64,000 bases of DNA from the NCBI RefSeq assembly GCF_013114595.1, contig NZ_VTXE01000008.1, forward strand, positions 62,001 through 126,000, read 5' to 3'. Below are positions 26,889 through 35,903 of this stretch, one piece after another (position 1 is the first letter of the stretch; every line of letters begins with the position of its first letter). This stretch comes from Vibrio sp. 99-8-1. Its GTDB lineage: Bacteria; Pseudomonadota; Gammaproteobacteria; Enterobacterales; Vibrionaceae. Made by a program: the position numbers and the translations under genes. Below the pieces are notes generated by a model that worked only from the letters and a program-made list of their open reading frames with translations, had not been told where the DNA came from and did not search any database.

Positions 26889-27152
26889 TCAGACAATAAT
26901 CCATAAACCTCAAGGGATCGGCTTAACCCGTTATTTTTTGTGCTCCCATTTACTTCTCCATAGTGACGTTAATCAAACATCAAACTAACGCAGATCATTT
27001 ACAACAATGTCATCTCATGTCACTTTCACGCGCTATACTAATTCAATAAATTATTACCAATTCTCTTATCAGTCTCACGGGTCTGTTGATCTTACAAATA
27101 GACACGTTGATCAATCTGAACGCGGTTCGAGCATGGCATGAGGTTAAAATTA

Positions 27153-27434
27153 ATGTTCAGCAATAAAAGTACTAAGCTAGTTTTACTATTTTCACTGGTC
27201 ACTTTTTCATGGTTCAGCAGTGCCAAAGTGGTATCCACTCCTAATACTGCGGTCGTGGTTGGTCTAGGGAGTGATATAGGAAAAAGAGTCTGTTACTACC
27301 AAGATAAAAGTTACTCCGTTGGTGCACTCTTAAAGGTCGGCGACTACTACATGATCTGCAAGGCAGAAAATGCTTACGAAACCAATGGAGCATTAAAATG
27401 GTTTACTGTTGAGCAACCTGCAGAAAAACAATAA
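27153..27434 (+). CDS. Small exported protein, DUF1496-like
   Basis: About 93 residues from ATG 27153 (AGG upstream); an ATG five codons earlier (27138) is also in frame. It has a signal peptide (KLVLLFSLVTFSWFSSAK). The mature part holds VCYYQDKSYSVGALLKVGDYYMICK, a pattern that from memory belongs to DUF1496 proteins common in Vibrio, with two conserved cysteines. Its function is unknown. It is probably periplasmic. Confidence 0.65.
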   Translation: MFSNKSTKLVLLFSLVTFSWFSSAKVVSTPNTAVVVGLGSDIGKRVCYYQDKSYSVGALLKVGDYYMICKAENAYETNGALKWFTVEQPAEKQ

Positions 27435-27612
27435 TACGGGTTTGATACACCACTAACATAATAATTTCATTCGATATTTATGAAATAGGCACCTATTTTT
27501 GTAATTTTCTCTTCATAAATGTAATTTAATTACCATTTTTATTTGACTTACATCACATAAAGACTCATAATTGTGACCGAAATCTAAAAAAACACATTCA
27601 AAAGGAATCATT

Positions 27613-27768
27613 ATGAGCTCAATCTTATCATCACAAATCACAACAACTGAAAACCAACACATCAGCTCTAAGTTAAAAGATACATTCGCTGAAATCGCTG
27701 CTCTAGCAACAATGTTTACCGTTACAGCAACCATCGTTCTATTAATGAGCCTGTCTTGGGTAAACTAA
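27613..27768 (+). CDS. 51-residue single-span membrane protein, unknown
   Basis: The reading frame begins at ATG 27613, preceded by AAAGGAATC at ideal spacing. The N-terminal half is polar (SSILSSQITTTENQ), then one hydrophobic helix follows (AALATMFTVTATIVLLMSL) ending SWVN. The strong ribosome site and clean hydrophobic profile support a real small protein. A hairpin (TTATGTAG / CTACATAA, 27785-27805) lies 17 bp after the stop. No family recognised. Confidence 0.6.
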   Translation: MSSILSSQITTTENQHISSKLKDTFAEIAALATMFTVTATIVLLMSLSWVN

Positions 27769-27822
27769 TTAACGCACCAATTTATTATGTAGTTTTACTA
27801 CATAAATAGTTACCTAACGAAC

Positions 27823-27876
27823 AAAAAAAGACCGCATTTCATCAATAGCAATTACGCTAAATCAAAAACACGGTCT
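27823..27876 (-). terminator. Probable terminator of the dha operon
   Basis: Read on the minus strand: AGACCG ... CGGTCT with a long (about 36-nt) loop, followed by seven T, 56 bp after the dhaM stop. The stem is short, so efficiency is uncertain. Confidence 0.5.
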
Positions 27877-27931
27877 ATATGTCAATATCAATGTAGCATT
27901 CCCGACCAGGGAACCCACACTCAGCTACATA

Positions 27932-30346
27932 CTATCCAATTGCATCCACATCACGAATCTGAGCCTTAAGGCTTGGAAGCAGTGATGCGCTAGCACTCAG
28001 TTTATGCACGCCTAATTGAATCAACATTTGTGACATTTCTGTATCGCCAGCCATTTCTCCACACATGCTTACTGGAATATCGTACTTACTAGCCGCTACA
28101 CATGTCATTTCAATGGCTGAAATGACAGCCGATTTTTTATAATCCACCAGCTCGGCAACCGACGTATTTCCGCGATCAGCCGCCATGACATACTGAGTAA
28201 GATCATTGGTTCCTATACTAAAGAAATCTGCCTCTTGTGCTAGCTCATCAGCATTGAGCACCGCTGCGGGCACTTCAATCATGATACCCACTTTTAATGG
28301 GCATTCGCTGTCAGGCAAATTCAGCTCTTCTCGACACTGAACAATAAGCTTTTTAACCGCACGTAGTTCAGCAGCTTCAGCAATCATAGGTATCATCAAC
28401 TGAACATTACTGTGTTGCTTAGCAGCACGTAATACGGCTTTAAGTTGCGGTTTAAACAGGGCTTCATTCGCCAAGCATAATCTCACGCCACGAAGACCGA
28501 GAAATGGATTCTCTTCTTCTGCCATTGGATAAGCGGGTAACGGCTTGTCACCGCCCACATCCAAACTACGTATAGTGAGAGGTTTATCGCCTAACGCCGC
28601 TGCAATGTCTCGGTAGATTTGGAACTGGTCATCTTCTGTTGGTAATGTTTCTTGCGACTGAAATACAAATTCAGTGCGCAGTAACCCAACACCCTCTGCA
28701 CCATTTTCTAGCGCCGACTTAACATCTTCTAAGCCACCAATATTGGCATGAACGTCAATTTTCAAACCATCTTTTGTGACTGCTGGTTTAGATGCCTGCT
28801 GTTTTTTCTCAGCAATATCGGCCATCCAGATAGTTCGCTCTTCAGTAAGTCGAGAGCGCGTTTCTGCATCAGGGGTTAACCAAAGGTGACCACGTTTGCC
28901 ATCGAGTATGACGTCTTGTCCACCCGCTGTTAACGCTAATGCGCCTTCTGCTTTTACTATGCACGGAATTCCCATTGCTCTCGCAATAATGGCACTATGA
29001 GAAGTACGCCCACCCGCCTCTAAACAGATACCAGCCACCTTTTGTGGATCTAACTGTGCGGTTTGTGCAGGAGACAGATCGACCGCAACGATAACGCAGT
29101 TATCCGTTAATTCTATGCTTTCTGCTTTGGCACCCGCGAATGAATACATGGTCTGTTTCGCCACATCCCATACATCCGCTTCACGTTCGCGCATGTAATC
29201 ACTATCAGAGCTTGCGTATTCATTAGCAAGTTCAGACATTGCAGAGAGCAGTGATGCTTCCGCAATCGAACCATTTTTAATGTTTAGCAAAATGGAACTA
29301 CGCAGTTCTGGATCAGAAATCATCATTGAGTGAGCACTAAAAATATCGGCATGCTCTTTACCTAATGTTTTCTCAGCTTCTGCATGTTGTTGCTTCAGAG
29401 AAGCTAACACCGCAGCTAACGCATCATCAAAAATAGCGATTTCCTGAGCCTCACCTGAATACTGACGCTCTGGCACTTCAGGCATGGCACTCTCAAGACC
29501 CAAGACTTGGCCCATTGCTATACCATCACAAACCGGAATCCCTGCAATTGCGCCATCGACCTGAATAATCTCTTCAGCAGCCTTGTGAGTCGCAATTTCA
29601 GCGCTATTAACCACTTCCGCCTCAACAGATTCACCAAAATGTTCATTGGCTAATCGTTCAAACGCTTCTATCGCTCTATCTGCATCCGATCCTGATGCCA
29701 GGATGCGAATCTGTTCATTCAGTTTCACACTCAGTTTTGCTATAGCATTTAAACTTTTCGCATTGGCTATGCCCGCTGGCGCTTCAAGTTGAATATCAGA
29801 ATCAAAGCCAGCGAGAGTAGACACAATCGCCGCAGCAGGACGTGCATGCAAGCCATGTGGATTAAGTACCGTCCAGTTGAACTCGACTATCTCCCCAGAC
29901 ATCTCTACAACGTCCACTGTCACTTCGTCTTGATCGCTCTCACCTAAATGCTCACATTTGGCAGATAGCGAACCCGCCGCTTCTTGCAGTACAGATGCAA
30001 TATCAAGACCCGCAGATGCCGCGACCGAGGCCGCCATGGTTCCTTCAACAATAGGAGCAGAACACAATGAAATATGCTCTACCATCTCAGGATCAATAAG
30101 CTCCAATGCAGTTTCGGTGCTCAATAGCGCTGATCCCATATCCATCATCACCACGACGCCGCTGTCATCATAAACTTCTTCAATTGCCATCATAATGCGA
30201 ATGGTATCTGTACCAATCGGATTTTCAGGATCATCAATGCCTCCGGCCGCTGCAATTTTGCAACGACCTTGAGTCATTTGGTTTGCTAGCTCAACCACTC
30301 CGTTTGCCAGCAATTCGCTGTGTGAAACGACAACGATACCTACCAT
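27932..30346 (-). CDS. dhaM: DhaM-HPr-Enzyme I fusion, phosphoryl donor for dihydroxyacetone kinase
   Basis: 804 residues. Domain order: DhaM EIIA-like (about 1-130; active His9 in VVVSHSELLANG), HPr (about 155-245; His in NPHGLHARPAA), and Enzyme I (about 265-800). The EI part has the phospho-His in GRTSHSAIIARAMGIP, and a complete PEP-binding barrel with GLLRTEFVF, FSIGTNDLTQY and the active Cys in SMCGEMAGD. E. coli DhaM (about 470 residues) has only a truncated EI, so this version should take phosphate from PEP without the general PTS. It is the last gene of dhaK-dhaL-dhaM, 3 bp after dhaL. Confidence 0.92.
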   Translation of the reverse strand: MVGIVVVSHSELLANGVVELANQMTQGRCKIAAAGGIDDPENPIGTDTIRIMMAIEEVYDDSGVVVMMDMGSALLSTETALELIDPEMVEHISLCSAPIVEGTMAASVAASAGLDIASVLQEAAGSLSAKCEHLGESDQDEVTVDVVEMSGEIVEFNWTVLNPHGLHARPAAAIVSTLAGFDSDIQLEAPAGIANAKSLNAIAKLSVKLNEQIRILASGSDADRAIEAFERLANEHFGESVEAEVVNSAEIATHKAAEEIIQVDGAIAGIPVCDGIAMGQVLGLESAMPEVPERQYSGEAQEIAIFDDALAAVLASLKQQHAEAEKTLGKEHADIFSAHSMMISDPELRSSILLNIKNGSIAEASLLSAMSELANEYASSDSDYMREREADVWDVAKQTMYSFAGAKAESIELTDNCVIVAVDLSPAQTAQLDPQKVAGICLEAGGRTSHSAIIARAMGIPCIVKAEGALALTAGGQDVILDGKRGHLWLTPDAETRSRLTEERTIWMADIAEKKQQASKPAVTKDGLKIDVHANIGGLEDVKSALENGAEGVGLLRTEFVFQSQETLPTEDDQFQIYRDIAAALGDKPLTIRSLDVGGDKPLPAYPMAEEENPFLGLRGVRLCLANEALFKPQLKAVLRAAKQHSNVQLMIPMIAEAAELRAVKKLIVQCREELNLPDSECPLKVGIMIEVPAAVLNADELAQEADFFSIGTNDLTQYVMAADRGNTSVAELVDYKKSAVISAIEMTCVAASKYDIPVSMCGEMAGDTEMSQMLIQLGVHKLSASASLLPSLKAQIRDVDAIG

Positions 30347-30349
30347 TAT

Positions 30350-30988
30350 TTATGCCTCATTTACCACATTATTAAGTGTTTGAATCATTAGTTTTGTTGA
30401 CGTTGCACCCGGATCAGCGTAGCCAATACTGCGCTCACCAAGATAGCTGGCACGCCCTTTCTTAGCCTGCATTGGAATGGTTTTTTCAACGGCAGATTCA
30501 GCCACTAACGCCATGTTAGCCAGCGCAACCTTAACATCTTCACCCGCTGCGGCTGATTGCTTAGCGGTTTCAATGACATCCCACCAAACATCACACATGG
30601 TTTTATCTCCAGCGACCGCTTTACCGCGACCAACAACACCGTCGACACCCGCTTGAAGAACGTCAACAAACTCTTCTAATGTTAACGCTTCCTTTCCAGC
30701 AGATTTTGTTGCGGCACGAATAAACAGAGTGCCGTATAGCGGGCCAGACGCACCACCGACTTTTGAAAGTAGAGACATGCCTGTGATCTTAAATACGTTA
30801 GCAATATCTTTATCGGCAACGGTTGGCAATTTTGCGGCAACTTCAGCAAAACCACGTTCCATATTCAAGCCATGATCGGCATCACCAATAGCGGCATCCA
30901 GTTCCGTTAGCATATCTCGGTTATCGATATAAACCTGACTGCAATCCGTTAACCAACGGATGATTTGACTTTTACTGATATCAGACAT
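30350..30988 (-). CDS. dhaL: Dihydroxyacetone kinase, ADP-binding subunit DhaL
   Basis: 212 residues from ATG 30988 (MSDISKSQIIRW), two bases after the dhaK stop; a longer frame reads into dhaK. DhaL motifs: IGDADHGLNMERG (Asp residues that hold Mg-ADP), GGASGPLYGTLF, VGRGKAVAGDKTMCDVWW, and RASYLGERSIGYADPGATS. The bound ADP is recharged by DhaM and its phosphate passed to dihydroxyacetone on DhaK, giving DHAP. Confidence 0.94.
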   Translation of the reverse strand: MSDISKSQIIRWLTDCSQVYIDNRDMLTELDAAIGDADHGLNMERGFAEVAAKLPTVADKDIANVFKITGMSLLSKVGGASGPLYGTLFIRAATKSAGKEALTLEEFVDVLQAGVDGVVGRGKAVAGDKTMCDVWWDVIETAKQSAAAGEDVKVALANMALVAESAVEKTIPMQAKKGRASYLGERSIGYADPGATSTKLMIQTLNNVVNEA

Positions 30989-30990
30989 AA

Positions 30991-32055
30991 TTAGCATCCC
31001 CAACGCAGTGATGGCGCATCGACTGGTGCGTCCCATAACTCTAAAGTCTCTTGGTCTGCTTTAAGCAGAGTAATAGAGAAACCTTCCATATTTAACGACG
31101 TACAATAGTTACCAACCAATGTACGGGCAACATTGAAACCGGCAGCTTCTAACTCTTTATGCACTTTACGATACGCACCAAACAGTTCTGATTCAGGTGT
31201 TCCACCCAGTCCGTTTACCAATACAATAAGATCATCGCCTTTTTCAAAACTTTCTGTTACTTGCTCAGTTTCAATCCAAGCACCTTCTTCTCTGTCCCAA
31301 GTTTTCAGTACGCGACTGTAACTATCAGAAGCTAAGATCTCTTCAAGCATTTGTGATGTTGTCGTATCAACATTTTTATATTCACGACGCTCGATACCCG
31401 GCTCGCCATGAATACCAACACCAAACTCAATTTCGTTATCAGCCAACTCGAATGATGGCTTACCGTTGGCAGGAACAACACAAGCCGACAATGCGACACC
31501 AAACGAACGCGCTCGATTATTTAAACGCGTCGCAAGTGCTTCACAATAGGAGATATCTTTTCCAGCTTCAGCCGCGGCACCTACGATTTTTTCAATGAGA
31601 ACCGTTGCTGCAACACCACGACGACCTGCGGTATAAAGTGAATCTTTTACTGCAACGTCATCATCAATGACCACAGAGCCCACTTTAATGCCTTCCATAT
31701 GCAACATTTCAACCGCCATTTCAAAATTTAAAATGTCGCCAGTGTAGTTTTTAATAAAGTACAAAACGCCTTCTTCATTAGGAATAGCTTTACCACATTC
31801 CATCATCTGGTCAGGCGTTGGCGAAGTAAATACAGCACCAGGACAAGCGGCAGTCAGCATGCCCTTACCAACAAAACCGGCATGTAGAGGCTCATGACCG
31901 CTACCACCACCAGAAACTAAAGAGACTTTACCTTGGCTTTTATCGTGATAAATAAAATACGGGTCTGTCACTAGTTTCAACTCTGGGTTGGCTAATACCA
32001 GCCCTTCTACTTGTTCAGAAACAACGCTTTCTACTTCATTAATTAGTTTTTTCAT
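30991..32055 (-). CDS. dhaK: Dihydroxyacetone kinase, substrate-binding subunit DhaK
   Basis: 354 residues from ATG 32055 (MKKLINEVESVV); the longer open frame upstream lacks family similarity. Features: KVSLVSGGGSGHEPLHAGFVG, CPGAVFTSPTPDQM, YFIKNYTGDILNFEMA, and GIHGEPGIERRE with the His that binds dihydroxyacetone covalently (GIHGEPG). First gene of the dhaKLM operon, divergent from gldA with a 251-bp shared promoter region. Confidence 0.95.
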   Translation of the reverse strand: MKKLINEVESVVSEQVEGLVLANPELKLVTDPYFIYHDKSQGKVSLVSGGGSGHEPLHAGFVGKGMLTAACPGAVFTSPTPDQMMECGKAIPNEEGVLYFIKNYTGDILNFEMAVEMLHMEGIKVGSVVIDDDVAVKDSLYTAGRRGVAATVLIEKIVGAAAEAGKDISYCEALATRLNNRARSFGVALSACVVPANGKPSFELADNEIEFGVGIHGEPGIERREYKNVDTTTSQMLEEILASDSYSRVLKTWDREEGAWIETEQVTESFEKGDDLIVLVNGLGGTPESELFGAYRKVHKELEAAGFNVARTLVGNYCTSLNMEGFSITLLKADQETLELWDAPVDAPSLRWGC

Positions 32056-32157
32056 CACATTCACTTCACTGTTTATAGATAAATTATTGGAGCTAAAATA
32101 ACAGGCAACCCACCCTCTGTCGTTGCTGCATGTCACTTTTTGTAATATTTCCAACAG

Positions 32158-32172
32158 TGTAAACGTTTTACT
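32158..32172. promoter_or_regulatory. Near-palindrome in the dhaK-gldA intergenic region
   Basis: TGTAAACGTTTTACT is a near-palindrome with a central CG, the look of a LacI/GalR-family operator. It lies about 100 bp before dhaK and 135 bp before gldA, where it could control both. No regulator gene of that family is in the window. Confidence 0.4.
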
Positions 32173-32306
32173 GAGAGAAACATCAAAAATAACACTCACA
32201 AAACACCATTAATACACAAAATGAGTCATCGATCACTGTCGCGATGGAAAATAACTGGTTACATTAAATAAAGAACCCTACGCATCCAATTTCAAAGAGG
32301 TCTAAA

Positions 32307-33392
32307 ATGGACAAAATCATTATCTCGCCTAGCAAATATGTTCAAGGCGCTAACGTACTTAAATCTATCGGCGAATATGTAAAACCACTGGGCACCAACG
32401 TACTCGCCATCGCAGATAGCTTTGTAACGGAATTAGTTGGTGCGACAGTATCTAAAAGCTGTAGTGACTCTGGCGTTGAGTTAAAAATGGCAGAATTTGT
32501 CGGAGAGTGTAGCCGTCCAGAAATTGAACGTTTAATGGACATCGCAAAAGCACAAGGTGCTGAAGCCATTGTTGGTATTGGTGGTGGTAAAACCTTAGAT
32601 ACAGCAAAAGCCATTGCCTTTTACAGCAAAATTCCAGTCATCGTGGTACCAACGATTGCTTCTACAGATGCACCGACAAGTGCGCTTTCTGTTATTTACA
32701 CACCTGAAGGTGAGTTCGCAGAGTACCTAATTTATCCAAGCAACCCGAACATGGTTATCATGGATACGCAGATCATTGCAGGTGCACCTACTCGACTACT
32801 TGTTGCAGGTATGGGTGATGCGCTATCTACTTATTTTGAAGCTCGTGCAAATGGCATTTCTGGCAAATCGACAATGGCTGGCGGCGCACCAACTCGTTCG
32901 GCTCAAGCACTAGCTAAGCTATGTTATGAAACATTAATTGCTGACGGCCTGAAAGCAAAAATCGCTTGCGACCAAAATCTATCAAATACAGCAGTAGAGA
33001 ACATTATCGAAGCGAATACTTACCTTTCTGGTATCGGTTTTGAAAGTTCAGGTCTAGCAGCGGCTCATGCTATCCACAACGGTTTAACTAAGCTTGAAGA
33101 GTGCCACCACTTATACCATGGTGAAAAAGTAGCATTTGGTACACTCACACAGCTTGTTTTAGAAAATGCACCAATGGAAGAGATCAACGAAGTACTCGAC
33201 TTCTGTCGTTCTGTTGGCCTGCCAACTAACCTGAAAATGATGGGTGTTACGGAAATCAATCGTGATAAATTACTGGAAGTAGCAGAAGCATCATGCGCTG
33301 AAGGCGAAACTATTCATAACATGCCATTTGAAGTTACACCAGAGCTAGTGTTAGCCGCCATTCTTACTGCAAACGAACTAGGTTCAATGTAA
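32307..33392 (+). CDS. gldA: Glycerol dehydrogenase
   Basis: 361 residues, iron/zinc-containing alcohol dehydrogenase family. GldA hallmarks: PSKYVQGANVLKSIGEYVKPLG at the start (YVQG), AIVGIGGGKTLDTAKAIAFY (NAD site), VPTIASTDAPTSALSVIYTPEGEF (metal Asp), GAPTRLLVAGMGDALSTYFEA, AAAHAIHNGLT and YHGEKVAFGT (metal His residues). It oxidises glycerol to dihydroxyacetone, which DhaKLM then phosphorylates. The divergent layout makes a compact glycerol-to-DHAP route. Confidence 0.94.
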   Translation: MDKIIISPSKYVQGANVLKSIGEYVKPLGTNVLAIADSFVTELVGATVSKSCSDSGVELKMAEFVGECSRPEIERLMDIAKAQGAEAIVGIGGGKTLDTAKAIAFYSKIPVIVVPTIASTDAPTSALSVIYTPEGEFAEYLIYPSNPNMVIMDTQIIAGAPTRLLVAGMGDALSTYFEARANGISGKSTMAGGAPTRSAQALAKLCYETLIADGLKAKIACDQNLSNTAVENIIEANTYLSGIGFESSGLAAAHAIHNGLTKLEECHHLYHGEKVAFGTLTQLVLENAPMEEINEVLDFCRSVGLPTNLKMMGVTEINRDKLLEVAEASCAEGETIHNMPFEVTPELVLAAILTANELGSM

Positions 33393-33422
33393 AAGGTAGT
33401 CATTTCATCTTTTCCTTTTTTT

Positions 33423-33448
33423 GCCGTCACATTTGTGGCGGCTTTTTT
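33423..33448 (+). terminator. Terminator after gldA
   Basis: GCCGTCAC, 4-nt loop, GTGGCGGC (one G-U pair), then six T. Confidence 0.88.
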
Positions 33449-33507
33449 ATACCCAAATAGCACCAAATTCCAACAGAAATATTGACCCAGAAAATTAATG
33501 ACAACAA

Positions 33508-34146
33508 TTAAACAGGAAGATAATCGATAAATAGGAACATACTAAATGCGATGAGAATACACCCTGCTCCCCTCTCAATAATATGTACACTCTGCTTTAA
33601 CGTTTTCTGTACCATTGGCCAGCCAATGACTATCGCAATTAATAAATCCCAAAATAGAACAGCAAAAAACATCCACACACCACAAATAACCTGCTGCGCA
33701 AACGTAACGTCACTCCCTAAAATAACCGTCATCAAGCTCATATAAAACAAGGCATTCTTAGGGTTTAATATCGCCGAACTGATACCAAGCACCAGTTGTC
33801 TCATTACCGAAGGGGCTTCTGTGTTGTCAGCTTCAAGAGCAACACCATGGTTTTTACTTTTCAGTAGCCCTATCCCCAGCCACATAAGATAGCTAGCACC
33901 CAATACTTCTACCAGCGAAAAGAGCATAGTGTTATCCCGAATACTGGTCCATCCAACGATAGCAACCGCAATATAAACAGCATTTCCCAGTGCAACACCA
34001 AGACAAATATATTGACTTCCGCGCAATTTATGACGAAGAGCGTGCGCCACAATCAGAAAAAAATCCTGTCCCGGACTCAAAAGAGCAGCGAAATGGGCAA
34101 TAGCTAAAGCGGGAAATGCAGCGGGAAGAAAAGTTGAGAAGAACAT
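33508..34146 (-). CDS. LysE/RhtB-family amino acid exporter
   Basis: 212 residues with about six hydrophobic helices. Family signature near the start: AHFAALLSPGQDFFLIVAHALRHKLRGSQYICLGVALGN, then VEVLGASYLMWLGIGLLKSK and NPKNALFYMSLMTVIL. It exports amino acids or analogues across the inner membrane. The AraC gene 48 bp upstream on the same strand probably controls it. Confidence 0.85.
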   Translation of the reverse strand: MFFSTFLPAAFPALAIAHFAALLSPGQDFFLIVAHALRHKLRGSQYICLGVALGNAVYIAVAIVGWTSIRDNTMLFSLVEVLGASYLMWLGIGLLKSKNHGVALEADNTEAPSVMRQLVLGISSAILNPKNALFYMSLMTVILGSDVTFAQQVICGVWMFFAVLFWDLLIAIVIGWPMVQKTLKQSVHIIERGAGCILIAFSMFLFIDYLPV

Positions 34147-34194
34147 AAGACAGCACCTATAGTAAAAATGATGTCAAACTATAGGGTTTTCAGC

Positions 34195-35049
34195 CTAGCA
34201 ATTATTGTCGAAAATTGACGCTCCCTGTTGATACTGTCTAGGCGTTGAAGCTGTATAGCTCACAAATACTCGATGTAGCTGACTCTGATCCGAAAAACCA
34301 ACTTCAGCAGCAACATCGACAATATTCATTCCACATTTTAACAACACCTTTGCTTTTTCAACACGATGATTGTTTAAGAACGATTTTGGTGTTATCCCAA
34401 ACCGACGTTTAAAAGCCCGGATTAACGATTCTGTAGGTCTACCTAGTTGTTGAGAAATAGCATCAAGAGATAGGGAGTAACTAATATCCTCTAGCAATCG
34501 TTCTCTCACATTTACCGCCAACAGGTCATCACTTTTTAGCGGATAACTCGGTGAACAATAATGGCTCAATAAATAAAACAGATGATTATCGATCTCAAGA
34601 GCAGACTGTTTAGACTCATTCTCTAGCAGTGAGCAAACCGAATCTGTTAAGTCTGAAGTAACGTCACTGCAGGACAAATGTTTATGATCACAGGTAAGTT
34701 GAGTCACTTTATAGCCATACAATGCAGAGAGCACATTGCAACACCACTCATTCTCAACATAAAGCATATAGTAGCTACGGGGAGTCTCTGCTATAGGATT
34801 ACAAGCATGAACCATATTCGGTTCAATAATAACGGCATCACCTGCTTGTAAAACAGTTTGACCTGTCGGCAAAGATAAGCAAGTCGACCCCGACAATAAG
34901 ATACCAATAGATAACTCTGAGTGGCTGTGAGCCTTATAACTCTGTAGGCTTGAGCTTGTCGTGCGAATAGTCAAATGCGGGTTAGTTTTACTACTGAAAA
35001 ATCGTTGATTAATGTTACGAACAGTACCAGTCATTCTATCAAATTCCAT
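34195..35049 (-). CDS. AraC-family transcriptional regulator
   Basis: 284 residues. N-terminal cupin-like sensor (KAHSHSELSIGILLSGSTCL, EPNMVHACNPI). C-terminal AraC DNA-binding domain from about residue 180, with SLDAISQQLGRPTESLIRAFKRRFGITPKSFL and IVDVAAEVGFSDQSQLHRVF. This arrangement is common for regulators of LysE-type exporters; it lies directly upstream of one. The gene starts 20 bp after the nucleotidyltransferase stop, so the three minus-strand genes may share a transcript. Confidence 0.85.
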   Translation of the reverse strand: MEFDRMTGTVRNINQRFFSSKTNPHLTIRTTSSSLQSYKAHSHSELSIGILLSGSTCLSLPTGQTVLQAGDAVIIEPNMVHACNPIAETPRSYYMLYVENEWCCNVLSALYGYKVTQLTCDHKHLSCSDVTSDLTDSVCSLLENESKQSALEIDNHLFYLLSHYCSPSYPLKSDDLLAVNVRERLLEDISYSLSLDAISQQLGRPTESLIRAFKRRFGITPKSFLNNHRVEKAKVLLKCGMNIVDVAAEVGFSDQSQLHRVFVSYTASTPRQYQQGASIFDNNC

Positions 35050-35069
35050 TTTGACAACTCATCCATGTT

Positions 35070-35780
35070 TTATCTTACATAGGTTTTGAGTCTAACCAAA
35101 ACCCAATCTACTAGCTGTTGCTGTTCAATAGCGATCAGTTTTTCACTCGACTTTATGTAATCTAACGCATCTCGTTTACTTACCAGCTCACCCTTTTCTA
35201 AATAGTACAAAATACGGCAAGCACAGTGATAACACGCTTCGCCGGGGAAGTAGCTAACAAACCAATTTAAGCATTCCTGCATAACATCCAATAGCAAATT
35301 CTGATCAATGTTTGGAAAAACAGCAGAGAAAGGTTGCCCAACTAAATTGATGCCATACTTCTCGGCCATCGCAATATCCAACACAAACCAATGGCGAGGA
35401 TCACTGGTGTAATCAAATGAAACATAATCAGCTATGGTTTTACCCGTATTGAGATTAATTGAATATTGCAGCAGCTCGGGAGAAGAAAGCCCATACTTTG
35501 TATAGGTTACAAACTCTAACTTTGTTGCAGGGCATGGGAAGTTATCATGGCGTAATACTTGCGACACATCGATCTTATTCTGTTCCGTTAACTCTTGAGC
35601 AACAACCATTTGAATATCAAGATCACTCTCGCCTTTTACATAGCAAGACTGGCTAGCTGAACCTAGCAGATACACACCGACAAGATTATCTCCCACAAGC
35701 GACTGAAGCTTATGACAAAGCTCGTTGATGTAACGTTCTTCATCATAAGGTAGGTTTAAATTTCGGATACTGGTTAACAC
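35070..35780 (-). CDS. Nucleotidyltransferase of the aminoglycoside adenylyltransferase (AadA-like) type
   Basis: 236 residues. The pol-beta nucleotidyltransferase motif is LLGSASQSCYVKGESDLDIQ (GS...DxD). The C-terminal helical domain contains CHCACRILYYLEKGELVSKRDAL, as in the DUF4111 part of ANT(3'')-type enzymes. Some family members adenylylate streptomycin or spectinomycin; chromosomal, diverged members like this one are often untested, so a resistance role is only possible. A neighbouring LysE/AraC pair gives no clue. Confidence 0.65.
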   Translation of the reverse strand: MLTSIRNLNLPYDEERYINELCHKLQSLVGDNLVGVYLLGSASQSCYVKGESDLDIQMVVAQELTEQNKIDVSQVLRHDNFPCPATKLEFVTYTKYGLSSPELLQYSINLNTGKTIADYVSFDYTSDPRHWFVLDIAMAEKYGINLVGQPFSAVFPNIDQNLLLDVMQECLNWFVSYFPGEACYHCACRILYYLEKGELVSKRDALDYIKSSEKLIAIEQQQLVDWVLVRLKTYVR

Positions 35781-35903
35781 TATGACACTTCACCAAAAAC
35801 TGTTTTGTTTTAAGATAAAACAGTAACATGCAAAGGCTTTATCAACCAATTAAATAGCTTTCCAGCGCAGATGTGGCAAGTGCTAAAGCTTCAACCGTTG
35901 AAC

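Noticed and set aside
30989..31036. Longer start for dhaL (MGRTSRCAITALGM...)
   Set aside because: These codons lie inside dhaK in another frame; the family start MSDISKSQ at 30988 is directly after the dhaK stop.
32056..32199. 48-residue N-terminal extension of DhaK
   Set aside because: Unlike the family, and the usual start MKKLINEV at 32055 fits known DhaK lengths.
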